Origin: UBA10649 sp037130755
Lineage (GTDB): Bacteria; Actinomycetota; Actinomycetes; S36-B12
Direction of reading: 5' to 3'
Length of the DNA: 64,000 bases
Assembly (NCBI GenBank): GCA_037130755.1
Contig: JBAXSI010000002.1
Span: 1-64,000 of the forward strand
In this document: positions 50,380 through 59,721 of the stretch, in pieces
Layout: every line of letters begins with the position of its first letter
Numbering within the stretch: the stretch's first letter is position 1
Translations under genes and position numbers: made by a program
Notes under the pieces: model-generated
Databases searched by the model: none
What the model was told of the DNA's origin: nothing
Seen by the model: the letters and a program-made list of their open reading frames with translations, nothing else

Positions 50380-51771
50380 ATGAACTGGCGCGACCGCAAG
50401 CGGTACCTGTGGCTCTTCGCACTCCTCATGCCGTGCCTGCCCTTCGCCGCTGTCGGCCTGTTCATCGTCACGGGTTGGGGAGTCTGGCTGTGGCTGGGGC
50501 CGATCGTGATCCTCGGCGTCGTCCCGATCGTCGACGTGCTGGCCGGACGCGATTCCTCCAACCCGCCCGACGATGTCATCGGGCAGTTGGAGAACGACCG
50601 CTACTACCGGTGGATCACCTACCTGTTCCTTCCGATCCAATACGCCGCTTTCGCCTTCGGATTCTGGACGATCGAGAACGGCGAGCTCACGACCGTCGAG
50701 AAGGTAGGACTGTCCGTCACCGTCGGCTTCATCGCCGGCCTGGGAATCAACACGGCCCACGAGCTCGGGCACAAGCGCGAGAGCCACGAACGGTGGCTGG
50801 CCAAGATCGCCCTTGCGCAGAGTGTCTACGGCCACTTCCACATCGAGCACAACCGCGGGCATCACGTGCGCGTGGCGACGCCTGAGGATCCCGCGAGCAG
50901 TCGGGTAGCGGAGAGCTTCTACCTGTTCTGGCCGAGGACTGTTTTCGGATCCGCCCGCAGCGCGTGGCGGATCGAGGCCAAGCGCTACGCGGCGCGCAAG
51001 CAGCAGCCGTTCCGTATCGGCAACGACGTGCTCAATGCCTGGCTCATCTCAGCCGTTCTCTGGCTCGTCATGGTGCTGTGGCTCGGAGTGGGCGTGCTGC
51101 CCTACCTCGTCATCCAGGCGGTGGTGGGATTCACGCTGCTCGAGGCCGTCAACTACCTCGAGCACTACGGGATGCTGCGCCAGCGGGTCGGATCCGGCGA
51201 TCGCGAACGCTACGAGCGCGTCGAGCCGCGACACAGCTGGAACGCGAACAACATCGCCACCAACGTCCTGCTGTACCACCTGCAGCGGCACAGCGACCAT
51301 CACGCGAACCCGACCCGCCGCTACCAGGCGCTACGCGACTACGAGGAGGCTCCGCAACTGCCATCGGGATATGCCTCGATGATTCTGCTGGCGCTGGTGC
51401 CGCCGCTGTGGCGGCGAGTGATGGACGCGAAGGTGCTCGAGCACTTCGACGGTGACATGAGCCTGGCGAACATCCGCCCGAGCCGGCGCACCAAGGTCCT
51501 CGCGCGGTATCCCGTCTCATCGAAGCCGCTTGGCGCGGCCGGGCCGGACGTGACGACTCAGCTCGTCACCGAGGATCCGCCTGTCGCGGGGAACGCACGC
51601 GGTGGCCGGTGTCCTGGCTGTGGCTACACCTACGACCAGGTGAGCGGGGACCCGCGGGAGGGCTTCCCCGCGGGGACACCCTGGACGTCAGTGCCCGACA
51701 CCTGGATCTGCCCGGACTGCGGCGTTCGCGAGAAGTCGGATTTCGTCGCGCTCGACGGTGCCAGTACGTGA
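50380..51771 (+). CDS. alkB: Alkane 1-monooxygenase fused to rubredoxin
   Basis: The 463-residue protein has about six membrane spans and all AlkB histidine motifs: HELGHK (127-132), EHNRGHH (156-162), NYLEHYG (258-264) and LQRHSDHH (301-308), which bind the di-iron centre. After a linker, a rubredoxin domain carries Cys411, Cys414, Cys444 and Cys447. The fusion supplies its own electron carrier; rubredoxin reductase must come from elsewhere. It hydroxylates terminal carbons of alkanes. GGAGG precedes ATG 50380. Confidence 0.96.
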   Translation: MNWRDRKRYLWLFALLMPCLPFAAVGLFIVTGWGVWLWLGPIVILGVVPIVDVLAGRDSSNPPDDVIGQLENDRYYRWITYLFLPIQYAAFAFGFWTIENGELTTVEKVGLSVTVGFIAGLGINTAHELGHKRESHERWLAKIALAQSVYGHFHIEHNRGHHVRVATPEDPASSRVAESFYLFWPRTVFGSARSAWRIEAKRYAARKQQPFRIGNDVLNAWLISAVLWLVMVLWLGVGVLPYLVIQAVVGFTLLEAVNYLEHYGMLRQRVGSGDRERYERVEPRHSWNANNIATNVLLYHLQRHSDHHANPTRRYQALRDYEEAPQLPSGYASMILLALVPPLWRRVMDAKVLEHFDGDMSLANIRPSRRTKVLARYPVSSKPLGAAGPDVTTQLVTEDPPVAGNARGGRCPGCGYTYDQVSGDPREGFPAGTPWTSVPDTWICPDCGVREKSDFVALDGAST

Positions 51772-52367
51772 CGGCGGTCGCGGGGGACCGGGACACGGCG
51801 ACGCGATCACGCATCCTCGAGGCTGCCGAGGAGCTGACGGTGGCGGGCGGCTGGTCCTCGGTGACGATGGCCCGCATCGCGGAGCACGTCGGTGTCAGCC
51901 GGCAGACGGTGTACAACGAGGTCGGCTCGAAGCCTGACCTCGCGAAAGCGCTGATCCTCGAACAGCTCGCGGCATTCCTCGACGTCGTCGAGCGGGCCTT
52001 CGATCGCCACGGTGACGATCCGGTCGCAGCGATTCGGCAGGCGACGCGGGGCGTGCTCGAGCACGCTGAGGGGCACGCCCTCCTGCGGACCGTGGTCGCG
52101 GCGCCGCAGGGCACGGACAGCGACCTGCTGCCGTTCCTCACGACCCGATCGGCATCCCTCCTCGGGTCCTCCTGCGACGTGCTTCGGGACCGGCTCGCAC
52201 CGCTGACGCCGCACATGTCGCAGGCCGAGCGCGACGCGAGTATCGACGTCATCGTCCGCACCGTCCTCAGCCATGTCGTCCAGCCCTCGAGCACCCCGAG
52301 GCGGACTGCGGAATCCCTCGGCTGGACTGCTGACCGCCTGCTCAGTGCGCGCGTACCCTTGGAGTGA
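51768..52367 (+). CDS. TetR-family regulator of alkB (AlkX/AlkU-like)
   Basis: The 199-residue regulator has a helix-turn-helix (TMARIAEHVGVSRQTVYNEV) near residues 34-53. It overlaps alkB by GTGA, so both are made together, the usual arrangement for autorepressors that respond to alkane-derived fatty acids. The inverted repeat at 50335-50363 is the probable operator. Confidence 0.88.
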   Translation: MTAVAGDRDTATRSRILEAAEELTVAGGWSSVTMARIAEHVGVSRQTVYNEVGSKPDLAKALILEQLAAFLDVVERAFDRHGDDPVAAIRQATRGVLEHAEGHALLRTVVAAPQGTDSDLLPFLTTRSASLLGSSCDVLRDRLAPLTPHMSQAERDASIDVIVRTVLSHVVQPSSTPRRTAESLGWTADRLLSARVPLE

Positions 52368-52392
52368 GTTCAAGGCAAGTGGGGAGACCTCC

Positions 52393-52560
52393 GTGAGAAC
52401 TCCGAAACCGCGCGACACGACGCGTCGATCGCTGCGCTGCCGGCTGGGCTTCCACGCCTGGGAACTGATACACGGCCCGACGGGAGAGCGCTATGACCTC
52501 TGCTCCCGCTGCGGGGACGTCGGACCGGGAATGCCGACCGGCTTCGGGTGGAGCGCCTAG
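52393..52560 (+). CDS. Small zinc-ribbon-like protein (55 aa)
   Basis: A basic N-terminus is followed by RCRLGFHAWELIHGPTGERY and DLCSRCGDVG; Cys and His residues in CRLGFH and CSRCG could bind one zinc. No firm family. GGGGAG lies 7 nt before GTG 52393, which supports translation. Confidence 0.6.
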   Translation: MRTPKPRDTTRRSLRCRLGFHAWELIHGPTGERYDLCSRCGDVGPGMPTGFGWSA

Positions 52561-52651
52561 CGCTCACGGTGCCGGGATGGTGATCCTCCACAAGGGCCAC
52601 GGCGAGTCCTGGGACCGTCACGGCGTGCGGTCGGACTGGGAGGATGACGGC

Positions 52652-53296
52652 GTGGAGGCGTTGCTCGCTGGTCTGGTCATCGGTCTCGGATCCGGCGTGG
52701 CACCGGGTCCGCTGCTTGCCCTGGCGATTGCCACGACGTTGCGCCGTGGACTCGCGGCCGGCCTCGCGGTCGCGTGCGGGCCGTTGGTGTCCGACGCCCT
52801 CATCATCGCCCTGACGGTGACAGTGGTCAGCCAGCTCTCCGACACGGCCGTCACTGTGCTGTCGCTCATCGGTGGCCTCGTCATCGCGGCATTCGGCATT
52901 GAGACGCTGCGAGCCGCGCGCACGGCTGATGTCGACTCGATGCGCGAGGAAGTGGCCGAGCCCGAGCGCGGACGAATGCGCTCCCTTGCCAGTCATCCAC
53001 TGGCGCAGGCAACGGTGCTCAACCTGCTGAATCCCGCCCCGTGGCTGTTCTGGGCCACCGCGGGAGCGGCCCTGCTCCTGTCCTTCTGGGATCGCAGCCC
53101 GGCTCTGGGTGTTGCCTACCTCGTGTTCTTCTACGCGGGGCTGGTCGGCAGCAAGGCGATCGTGGTGCTGGGCATCGCGGCCGGGCGTCATCGGCTTTCG
53201 ACGCCGGTCTATCGCCTGATCCTTGCGGGTGCTGGCGTGCTCATGCTGGTCCTTGCGGCCGTGTTCCTCGTCCGCGCTGCAACAACGCTGTGGTGA
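52652..53296 (+). CDS. LysE-family translocator
   Basis: The 214-residue protein has six hydrophobic segments, GLGSGVAPGPLLALAIATTL at the N-terminus and LNLLNPAPWLFWATAGAAL in the middle, both LysE-family marks. It probably exports an amino acid or related compound. GTG 52652 follows GGAGG by 8 nt; open sequence further upstream is unlike the family. Confidence 0.88.
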   Translation: MEALLAGLVIGLGSGVAPGPLLALAIATTLRRGLAAGLAVACGPLVSDALIIALTVTVVSQLSDTAVTVLSLIGGLVIAAFGIETLRAARTADVDSMREEVAEPERGRMRSLASHPLAQATVLNLLNPAPWLFWATAGAALLLSFWDRSPALGVAYLVFFYAGLVGSKAIVVLGIAAGRHRLSTPVYRLILAGAGVLMLVLAAVFLVRAATTLW

Positions 53297-53301
53297 CGGA
53301 C

Positions 53302-54087
53302 TCAGCCGAGCGCAGGGAAGGGTCCGACGAGGTCCCAGCCGCCGTCGGCGACGAGTGTTGTGCCGGTGATGTAGTCGCCGGCAGGCGACAGGCAGAACGC
53401 GATGATCGAGGCGACCTCTTCGGGTCGCTGCAGTCGCTTGAGCAGCATCATGTCGGCCACACCTTGCGGGTCCAGGCCGTAGCCCTCCCACGCCTCGGTG
53501 TGGACGATGCCAGGCGCCACCGCGACGAGTCGGATGCCATAGCCGCCCCATTCGACGGCGAGGGTCTTCGTCAGGCTCTCCATCGCCGCTCGCGCGGCGG
53601 ACGAGTGGGCCATGCCGGGGATGCCGCGCTGTGGCGTCATCGTGACGCTCGCGACCTTCCCGTACCCGTTTGGGATCATCGATCGTGCAGCCACGCGTGT
53701 GGTGAGGTACCAGGGCGCATCGAGGTTCAGGCGCGTCACGGCGCGAAAGCCGTTGGCCGACACGGCCTCGGCCGGGGCCATGAACTGGCCACCGGCGTTG
53801 TTGACCAGCAGGTCGATGCGGCCGTGCTGCTCGAGCACCCGATCGAGGGCCGCGTCGACGTCCTCGAACTCGCGCAGATCAACGGCGATCGCGGTGACCT
53901 GCCCGGTCTCGGCGAGGTCGCGCGTCTCCTCCAGGCGCTCCAGTCGGCGACCCAGGACGACCACCTTGGCCCCCAGCCGGGCCAGTTGAAGGGCGGTCGC
54001 GCGGCCGATGCCTGACCCGCCACCGGTGACGAGGGCGACGCGCCCGTCGAGGCAGCCGGGCTGCAGGACGTCGGCGGGATCGGTCAT
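53302..54087 (-). CDS. SDR oxidoreductase (enoyl/dienoyl-CoA reductase-like, no Tyr-Lys pair)
   Basis: The 261-residue protein has the cofactor motif TGGGSGIG (21-28) and VNNAGG, but the usual catalytic YxxxK is replaced by HSSAARAAMESLTK. This HS-AAR pattern is that of peroxisomal trans-2-enoyl-CoA reductases, 2,4-dienoyl-CoA reductases and some proteins labelled citronellol dehydrogenase, so it is not a dead enzyme by itself. It is divergent from the carboxylase operon across a shared palindrome. GGAGGAG precedes ATG. Confidence 0.87.
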   Translation of the reverse strand: MTDPADVLQPGCLDGRVALVTGGGSGIGRATALQLARLGAKVVVLGRRLERLEETRDLAETGQVTAIAVDLREFEDVDAALDRVLEQHGRIDLLVNNAGGQFMAPAEAVSANGFRAVTRLNLDAPWYLTTRVAARSMIPNGYGKVASVTMTPQRGIPGMAHSSAARAAMESLTKTLAVEWGGYGIRLVAVAPGIVHTEAWEGYGLDPQGVADMMLLKRLQRPEEVASIIAFCLSPAGDYITGTTLVADGGWDLVGPFPALG

Positions 54088-54147
54088 GGCTCCTCCGGGG
54101 GTCGGGTCGGGTCAGCCTAGCCGGACATCTTGACGCCCGTATCAACT

Positions 54148-54161
54148 TGACGCTAGCGTCA
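54148..54161. promoter_or_regulatory. Perfect 14-bp palindrome between SDR and carboxylase genes
   Basis: TGACGCTAGCGTCA lies 5 bases before the GTG at 54167; its TAGCGT half (54154-54159) is at -10 spacing (7 nt) from that GTG. A bound repressor would block the operon. The TetR at 59718 is the likely ligand-responsive protein. Confidence 0.65.
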
Positions 54162-54166
54162 GATTC

Positions 54167-55786
54167 GTGGCACCGGTCCTGCGCACCCACGTGGATCCGC
54201 GGTCCGACGAGTTCGCCGCCAACCGGGCGGCCCTGCTCGCGGCGATCGCGGAGATCAACACGCTCTACGGCCAGGTCGTCAGCGGGGGCGGCACCGCCGA
54301 CCCGCAGAAGAACGCCAGGACGGTGGCCCGCCATCGCGACCGCGGCAAGCTGCTGCCGCGCGAGCGCATCGCCCTGCTTCTGGACCCGGGCTCGGCCTTC
54401 CTCGAGCTCTCGCCCCTCGCCGGCTGGGGCACCGACGACGCCATGGGCGCGGGACTGGTGACCGGCATCGGCCGGGTCAGCGGCGTCGAGTGCATCGTCA
54501 GCGCCAACGACCCCACCGTGAAGGGCGGCTCGCAATCGCCGATCACGGTGACGAAGGCGCTGCGCGCGATGGAGATCGCGCACGACAACCGGCTGCCCCT
54601 CATCTCGCTCACCGAGTCTGGCGGCGCGGACCTCACCAAGCAGGTCGACGTCTTCAACCCCGGCGGTGCGACCTTCAAGAATCTCACCCGCCTGTCGGCT
54701 GCGGGCATCCCGACGATCACGCTCGTCTTCGGTTCATCGACGGCGGGTGGCGCCTACGTGCCGGGCATGAGCGACTACGTGGTGCTGCAGAAGGACTCCG
54801 CACGCGTCTATCTCGGCGGGCCGCCGTTGGTGAAGATGGCCATCGACGAGGATGCCGACGACGAGACCCTCGGCGGTGCCGAGATGCATGCGCGGGTCTC
54901 CGGGCTCGCGGACTACCTCGCGCTCGACGAGCCCGATGCCCTGCGCATCGGACGTGACATCGTCGGCCACCTCAACTGGACGAAGCTCGGCCCCGGTCCG
55001 GCCCTCGCGCCGCGCGCGCCTCTGTACGACCCCGAGGAACTACTCGGCATCGCGTCGGCCGACATCAAGATCCCCTTCGAGGCCCGCGAGGTCCTCGCGC
55101 GGATCCTCGACGCGAGCGAGTTCGACGAGTTCAAGCCGCTGTACGGCTCCACGCTCGTCACGGGCTGGGGGCACCTCAACGGATTCCCGGTCGGAGTGCT
55201 CGCCAACAACGGGATCCTCTTCAGCGAGGAGGCCCACAAGGGTGCGCAGTTCATCCAGCTCTGCAATCGCATGGACGTGCCGATCCTGTTCCTGCAGAAC
55301 ATCACTGGCTTCATGGTCGGCACGAAGTACGAGCAGGGCGGCATCATCAAGGACGGCGCCAAGCTGATCAACGCGGTGAGCAACTGCGGTGTCCCGATGA
55401 TCACGCTGATGATGGGTGCGTCCTACGGCGCCGGCAACTACGGGATGGCTGGACGGGCCTACGACCCGCGCTTCATCTTCACGTGGCCCAACCACCGGAT
55501 CGCAGTGATGGGGCCCAAGCAGCTTGCCGGCGTCCTGACGATCGTCGCCCGACAGAAGACCGAGTCGGCGGGCCAGGTGTTCGACGAGGAGGGGTTCGCG
55601 CCCATCCGTGATGCATTCGAAAAGCAGGTCGAGGACGAGTCCACGGCACTGTTCGCGACCGGCCGGCTCTGGGACGACGGCGTCATCGACCCGCGCGACA
55701 CCCGCACCGTATTGACGATGGCACTGTCCGCCGCCCACTCCGCCCCCGTCACCGGCACCGAGCGCTTCGGCGTCTTCCGGATGTGA
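54167..55786 (+). CDS. Acyl-CoA carboxylase beta subunit (MccB/AtuC-like carboxyltransferase)
   Basis: The 539-residue carboxyltransferase opens the operon. It has GGGTADPQKNARTVARHRDR, the N-terminal acyl-CoA/biotin halves (SSTAGGAYVPGMSDYVVLQK) and the C-terminal crotonase fold (LQNITGFMVGTKYEQGGIIK, GASYGAGNYGMAGRAYDP). These match methylcrotonyl-CoA and geranyl-CoA carboxylase beta chains better than propionyl-CoA ones; which of the two is not resolved. GTG 54167 is set by the palindrome/-10 upstream. Confidence 0.9.
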   Translation: MAPVLRTHVDPRSDEFAANRAALLAAIAEINTLYGQVVSGGGTADPQKNARTVARHRDRGKLLPRERIALLLDPGSAFLELSPLAGWGTDDAMGAGLVTGIGRVSGVECIVSANDPTVKGGSQSPITVTKALRAMEIAHDNRLPLISLTESGGADLTKQVDVFNPGGATFKNLTRLSAAGIPTITLVFGSSTAGGAYVPGMSDYVVLQKDSARVYLGGPPLVKMAIDEDADDETLGGAEMHARVSGLADYLALDEPDALRIGRDIVGHLNWTKLGPGPALAPRAPLYDPEELLGIASADIKIPFEAREVLARILDASEFDEFKPLYGSTLVTGWGHLNGFPVGVLANNGILFSEEAHKGAQFIQLCNRMDVPILFLQNITGFMVGTKYEQGGIIKDGAKLINAVSNCGVPMITLMMGASYGAGNYGMAGRAYDPRFIFTWPNHRIAVMGPKQLAGVLTIVARQKTESAGQVFDEEGFAPIRDAFEKQVEDESTALFATGRLWDDGVIDPRDTRTVLTMALSAAHSAPVTGTERFGVFRM

Positions 55787-57849
55787 TGACGATGACGACT
55801 CCGATTCGTTGCATCCTCGTCGCGAACCGCGGCGAGATCGCCTGTCGCGTCATGCGGACGGCACGCGCCCTCGGCATCGCCACGGTCGCCGTGCACTCCG
55901 ACGTCGATGCCGATGCGCCATTCGTGCGGCTGGCCGATCGCGCGGTGCACCTGCCGGGCGTGACCAGCGCAGAGACGTACCTCGACGGCGGCCTGGTCAT
56001 CGAAGCGGCACGAAGGTCTGGCGCCGACGCGATCCACCCCGGCTACGGCTTCCTCTCGGAGAACCCGGGGTTTGCCCGGGCCGTGCAGGCGTCGGGACTG
56101 ACATGGATCGGCCCGACTCCGGAGTCCATCGAGGCGATGGCCCTTAAGGTCGAGGCGAAGCGGATCGCGGAGGCAGCGGGTGTTCCGCTGGTGCCCGGTG
56201 CTGAGCTCCCCGCGGGCAGCACGGACGAGGCGGCCTTGGCGATCGGCGACGGCGTGGGCTACCCCCTGCTCATCAAGGCGAGCGCCGGCGGCGGCGGCAA
56301 GGGCATGCGGGTGGTCACCGAGCGTGGCGACCTCGTTGAGTCCCTGCAGTCCGCGCGCCGTGAGGCCCGTAGCGCATTTGGCGACGACACGGTCTTCCTC
56401 GAGCGGTATCTGACTGGCGCCCGGCATGTCGAGGTCCAGGTGTTCGGTGACGTGCACGGTGCCGTCCTCCACCTCACTGAGCGGGAGTGCTCGATCCAGC
56501 GTCGTCACCAGAAGGTCGTCGAGGAGGCGCCCTCGCCCGGAGTCACCGATGCCGTGCGCGCCCGCCTGCACGAGTCCGCTGTCGCGCTTGCACGGACGAT
56601 CGGCTACGTGGGCGCCGGCACCGTGGAGTTCATGGTCTTCGGGTCGGGGGAGGAGCAGGAGTACTTCTTCCTGGAGATGAACACGCGGTTGCAGGTCGAG
56701 CACCCCGTCACGGAGCTGATCACCGGTATCGACCTCGTCGCCTGGCAGATCGCTGTGGCGCAGGGACAGTCGCTGCCCTTGACGCAGGAGCAGGTCGAAG
56801 TGAGCGGCCATGCCATCGAGGTGCGGCTCTACGCCGAGGACCCGGCCAACGACTACCTGCCCGCGACGGGAGTCATTCACCGTTTCGCACCGCAGGAGCG
56901 CAGCGGCCTGCGCGTCGACTCCGGCGTGGTCAACGGCTCTGTCATCACGCCGTTCTACGACCCCATGCTTGCCAAGGTCATCGGCCATGCGCCGACTCGG
57001 GACCTGGCCGCATCCGTACTCGCCGACGGCCTGGCCCGAACGGCGATCCACGGTCCGGCCAACAACCGGGACTCGCTGGTCGCGATCCTCCGGTCGCCGG
57101 CCTTCCTCGCCGGTGACACGACGACGGCTTTCCTCGACGAGCACCCCGATGTGTCGCGACCGGTGCTCGCGGCCGACGACCAGACCCGTCACGTCGTCGC
57201 CGCTGCGGCGGCCATCGCGGCGCTCGACGCTCCCGATCCGACCGTTCCGCTGGGCTGGCGCAACGTCCCGGGCGTGCCGGAGTTCGTCTCGCTGCGCAGT
57301 CGGACCGCAAGTGAGGTCATCACGGTCCTGCAGGATGCCGGCGGCATCGTCCGCCTGGCCCGTACCGACGCCTCGCCCTTCGGCAGGGTCTTCGACCTCG
57401 ACTCGTCCACCGTCGACGACGTCGTCGTGCACGTTCGATACTCGACGCGGGACGGCGGGTCCGACATCGTGCATGTGCACGCGCAGGTGGGTGGAGTGGC
57501 AGCGGTGTGCATCGTCTCGCGCTATGGCGACGAGGTGTTCGTCGACGACGGACTCTGCAGTTCCGCGTGGACGATCGAGCCGCGGTTCGTCGACCACTCC
57601 ACAGACGCCGCCGGGCACGGCCCCGCCACGAAGGTGCCGGGCACGATCACCGCGGTGCAGGTGGCGGCTGGTGACGCGGTCGTCGAGGGACAGGTGCTCG
57701 TCATCCTCGAGGCAATGAAGATGGAGCACTCCATCCGCGCCGATGTCGACGGAGTGATCGAGCGGGTGCTCGTCGAGGTGGGTCAGTCGGTCGAGGCGCA
57801 CACCGTCGTCGTCGAGTTCCGCGAGGATGGGGAGGCGTCGGATGGCTGA
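55783..57849 (+). CDS. Acyl-CoA carboxylase alpha subunit (biotin carboxylase + BCCP)
   Basis: The 688-residue protein has the biotin carboxylase start ILVANRGEIACRVMRTA, the ATP-grasp loop KASAGGGGKGMRVV, EMNTRLQVEHPVTELITGID, and a C-terminal biotinyl domain with biotin on Lys646 (EAMKMEH). It carboxylates biotin for the beta subunit just upstream (GTGA overlap; ATG 55786 is an alternative start). Confidence 0.93.
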   Translation: MMTMTTPIRCILVANRGEIACRVMRTARALGIATVAVHSDVDADAPFVRLADRAVHLPGVTSAETYLDGGLVIEAARRSGADAIHPGYGFLSENPGFARAVQASGLTWIGPTPESIEAMALKVEAKRIAEAAGVPLVPGAELPAGSTDEAALAIGDGVGYPLLIKASAGGGGKGMRVVTERGDLVESLQSARREARSAFGDDTVFLERYLTGARHVEVQVFGDVHGAVLHLTERECSIQRRHQKVVEEAPSPGVTDAVRARLHESAVALARTIGYVGAGTVEFMVFGSGEEQEYFFLEMNTRLQVEHPVTELITGIDLVAWQIAVAQGQSLPLTQEQVEVSGHAIEVRLYAEDPANDYLPATGVIHRFAPQERSGLRVDSGVVNGSVITPFYDPMLAKVIGHAPTRDLAASVLADGLARTAIHGPANNRDSLVAILRSPAFLAGDTTTAFLDEHPDVSRPVLAADDQTRHVVAAAAAIAALDAPDPTVPLGWRNVPGVPEFVSLRSRTASEVITVLQDAGGIVRLARTDASPFGRVFDLDSSTVDDVVVHVRYSTRDGGSDIVHVHAQVGGVAAVCIVSRYGDEVFVDDGLCSSAWTIEPRFVDHSTDAAGHGPATKVPGTITAVQVAAGDAVVEGQVLVILEAMKMEHSIRADVDGVIERVLVEVGQSVEAHTVVVEFREDGEASDG

Positions 57850-59269
57850 GCCCATTCGCATCGCCAACTGCAGCGGGTTCTTTGGCGACCGCATCGATGC
57901 GGCTCGCGAGATGGTCGAAGGCGGCCCCATCGACGTCCTCACCGGCGACTGGCTCGCCGAGTTGACGATGCTCATCCTGGCACGCCAGAAGATGAAGCAC
58001 GGCAACGGTTTTGCTCGCACCTTCATGACCCAGATGGAACAGGTCCTGGGCACCTGCCTCGATCGTGGAATCCGCGTCGTCAGCAACGCCGGCGGCCTCG
58101 ATCCCGAAGGGCTCGGGGCGGCGGTGCATGAGCTGGCTTCGACACTCGGACTCAGCGTGAGTGTGGGTGTGGTCAGTGGCGACGACATCGCACCTCGGCT
58201 CGGCGACCTTGCGTCGACCGGCGAGGAGTTCATCAACCTCGACACCGGCGAGACCATGGCCGGCGCGGGTGTGCACCCGATCACGGCCAATGCCTACATC
58301 GGCGGCGAGCCGATCACCGCGGCACTCGACGCCGGCGCGCAGATCGTGATCACCGGACGCGTGACCGATGCTGCGCTCGTCATCGGGCCTGCGGCCTGGC
58401 GCCACGGCTGGGACTACTCAGCCGCCCGCGCGGGCGACGCGCAGATGCTCGATGCACTGGCTGGCGCACTCGTGGCCGGGCACGTCATCGAGTGCGGCGC
58501 GCAAGCCACTGGCGGCAACTACGCGTTCTTCACGCAGGTGCCTGGCCTGGAGCACCCGGGCTTCCCCATTGCGGAGGTCGCTGCCGACGGCAGCAGCGTG
58601 ATCACCAAGCACGAGGGCACGGGCGGCATGGTCACTGTGGGCACCGTCACGGCGCAACTGCTCTACGAGGTCGCCGGGCGTGAGTACTTCAATCCCGACG
58701 TCACGGCCCTGTTCGACACGATCCACCTCGATCAGGTGGGCCGCGACCGCGTGCTCGTGAGTGGGTCGACCGGCGCTCAACCGCCCGAGCGGCTCAAGGT
58801 CGCGATGAACTACCTCGGCGGTTTCCGCAACACGCTGACCCTCGTGATCACCGGGGGACTGGTCGAGGAGAAGGCCGACCTGGCCCTGCGCGCCTTCGCC
58901 GGGGTGACGCTGGCGGATGCCAGTGCACTCGGCGCGGCAGACCTCGCCGCGAAGTCGTCGCTGGAAGTCGCCGAACTGACTGCTCAGCTCCAGCGCAGCC
59001 CGCACACTGACCCGGCCCTGCCCGCCGACGCGCAATCGTTCCTGCGGATCACGGTCAAGGACCCCAACGACAAGGTGGTGGGCAAGGCCTTCACCGAGCC
59101 GCTCATCGAGGCGGCGTTGGCCTCGTACCCCGGCTACTTCCCGACCACGCCGCCGGGTCCAGCTGCGCCGTACGGCGTCTATTGGCCCACCACGGTGTCG
59201 CGCGACGCGGTTACGGCGATTGCCACGGTCGACGGCGAGCAGGTCTGGTCAGGCGGTGCGTCGTCGTGA
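57842..59269 (+). CDS. AtuA-family protein (DUF1446), N-terminal part
   Basis: The 475-residue protein starts PIRIANCSGFFGDRIDAARE and has DVLTGDWLAELTMLIL and ITGRVTDAALVIGPAAW, the AtuA/DUF1446 hallmarks. AtuA is needed for acyclic terpene (citronellol/geraniol) use in Pseudomonas, but its reaction is unproven. In Pseudomonas the DUF1446 and C-terminal domains are one chain; here the second is the next gene. ATG 57842 overlaps the carboxylase gene by 8 bases. Confidence 0.9.
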   Translation: MAEPIRIANCSGFFGDRIDAAREMVEGGPIDVLTGDWLAELTMLILARQKMKHGNGFARTFMTQMEQVLGTCLDRGIRVVSNAGGLDPEGLGAAVHELASTLGLSVSVGVVSGDDIAPRLGDLASTGEEFINLDTGETMAGAGVHPITANAYIGGEPITAALDAGAQIVITGRVTDAALVIGPAAWRHGWDYSAARAGDAQMLDALAGALVAGHVIECGAQATGGNYAFFTQVPGLEHPGFPIAEVAADGSSVITKHEGTGGMVTVGTVTAQLLYEVAGREYFNPDVTALFDTIHLDQVGRDRVLVSGSTGAQPPERLKVAMNYLGGFRNTLTLVITGGLVEEKADLALRAFAGVTLADASALGAADLAAKSSLEVAELTAQLQRSPHTDPALPADAQSFLRITVKDPNDKVVGKAFTEPLIEAALASYPGYFPTTPPGPAAPYGVYWPTTVSRDAVTAIATVDGEQVWSGGASS

Positions 59270-59721
59270 ACGAGGCAGTCGTGGCACGCCCGCTGGGGAC
59301 GTTCGTCGGGGCCCGTAGCGGCGACAAGGGCGGCAACGCCAACGTCGGCCTGTGGATCGTCGACCCAGTTGAGAGCGCGGCCGTCACCTTGGCGCACGGT
59401 GGGGTCGCCGCGCTCGAGCCGGACGCGTCCGCGGTCGCCCTCGCCGATGCGAGGTATGCGTGGCTGCTGACCGTCGTCACTGTCGACGGGATCCGACGTC
59501 AGCTGCCCGAGTGCGCCGACCTCGAGGTCGATGTTCATCCCTTCCCGAACCTGCGCGCCGTCAACGTCGTGATCCACGGGGTCCTGGGGCGTGGCGTCGC
59601 CGAGTCGTCGCGCGTTGATCCTCAGGCGAAGGGCCTCGGCGAGCATGTCCGTTCGCGACTGGTCGAGATGCCAGCGCGCCTTCTTAGCCCCCTGCTCCCG
59701 GAGGACGGTGAGCAGTCGTGA
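59266..59721 (+). CDS. AtuA C-terminal-domain protein
   Basis: The 151-residue protein has GTFVGARSGDKGGNANVGLW and VNVVIHGVLGRGVAESSRVD, matching the C-terminal domain of AtuA. The GTGA overlap with the DUF1446 gene suggests equimolar synthesis and a complex of the two chains. Confidence 0.88.
   Translation: MNEAVVARPLGTFVGARSGDKGGNANVGLWIVDPVESAAVTLAHGGVAALEPDASAVALADARYAWLLTVVTVDGIRRQLPECADLEVDVHPFPNLRAVNVVIHGVLGRGVAESSRVDPQAKGLGEHVRSRLVEMPARLLSPLLPEDGEQS

Noticed and set aside
53302..54087. Inactive SDR because the YxxxK motif is missing
   Set aside because: The HSxAAR pattern is shared with active CoA-linked enoyl and dienoyl reductases, so loss of activity is not implied.
55459..58290. 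A very long open frame on the minus strand (over 900 codons) opposite the carboxylase genes
   Set aside because: It is a shadow of high third-position GC in the real genes on the plus strand; it has low-complexity Arg/His/Asp composition and no recognisable domain.
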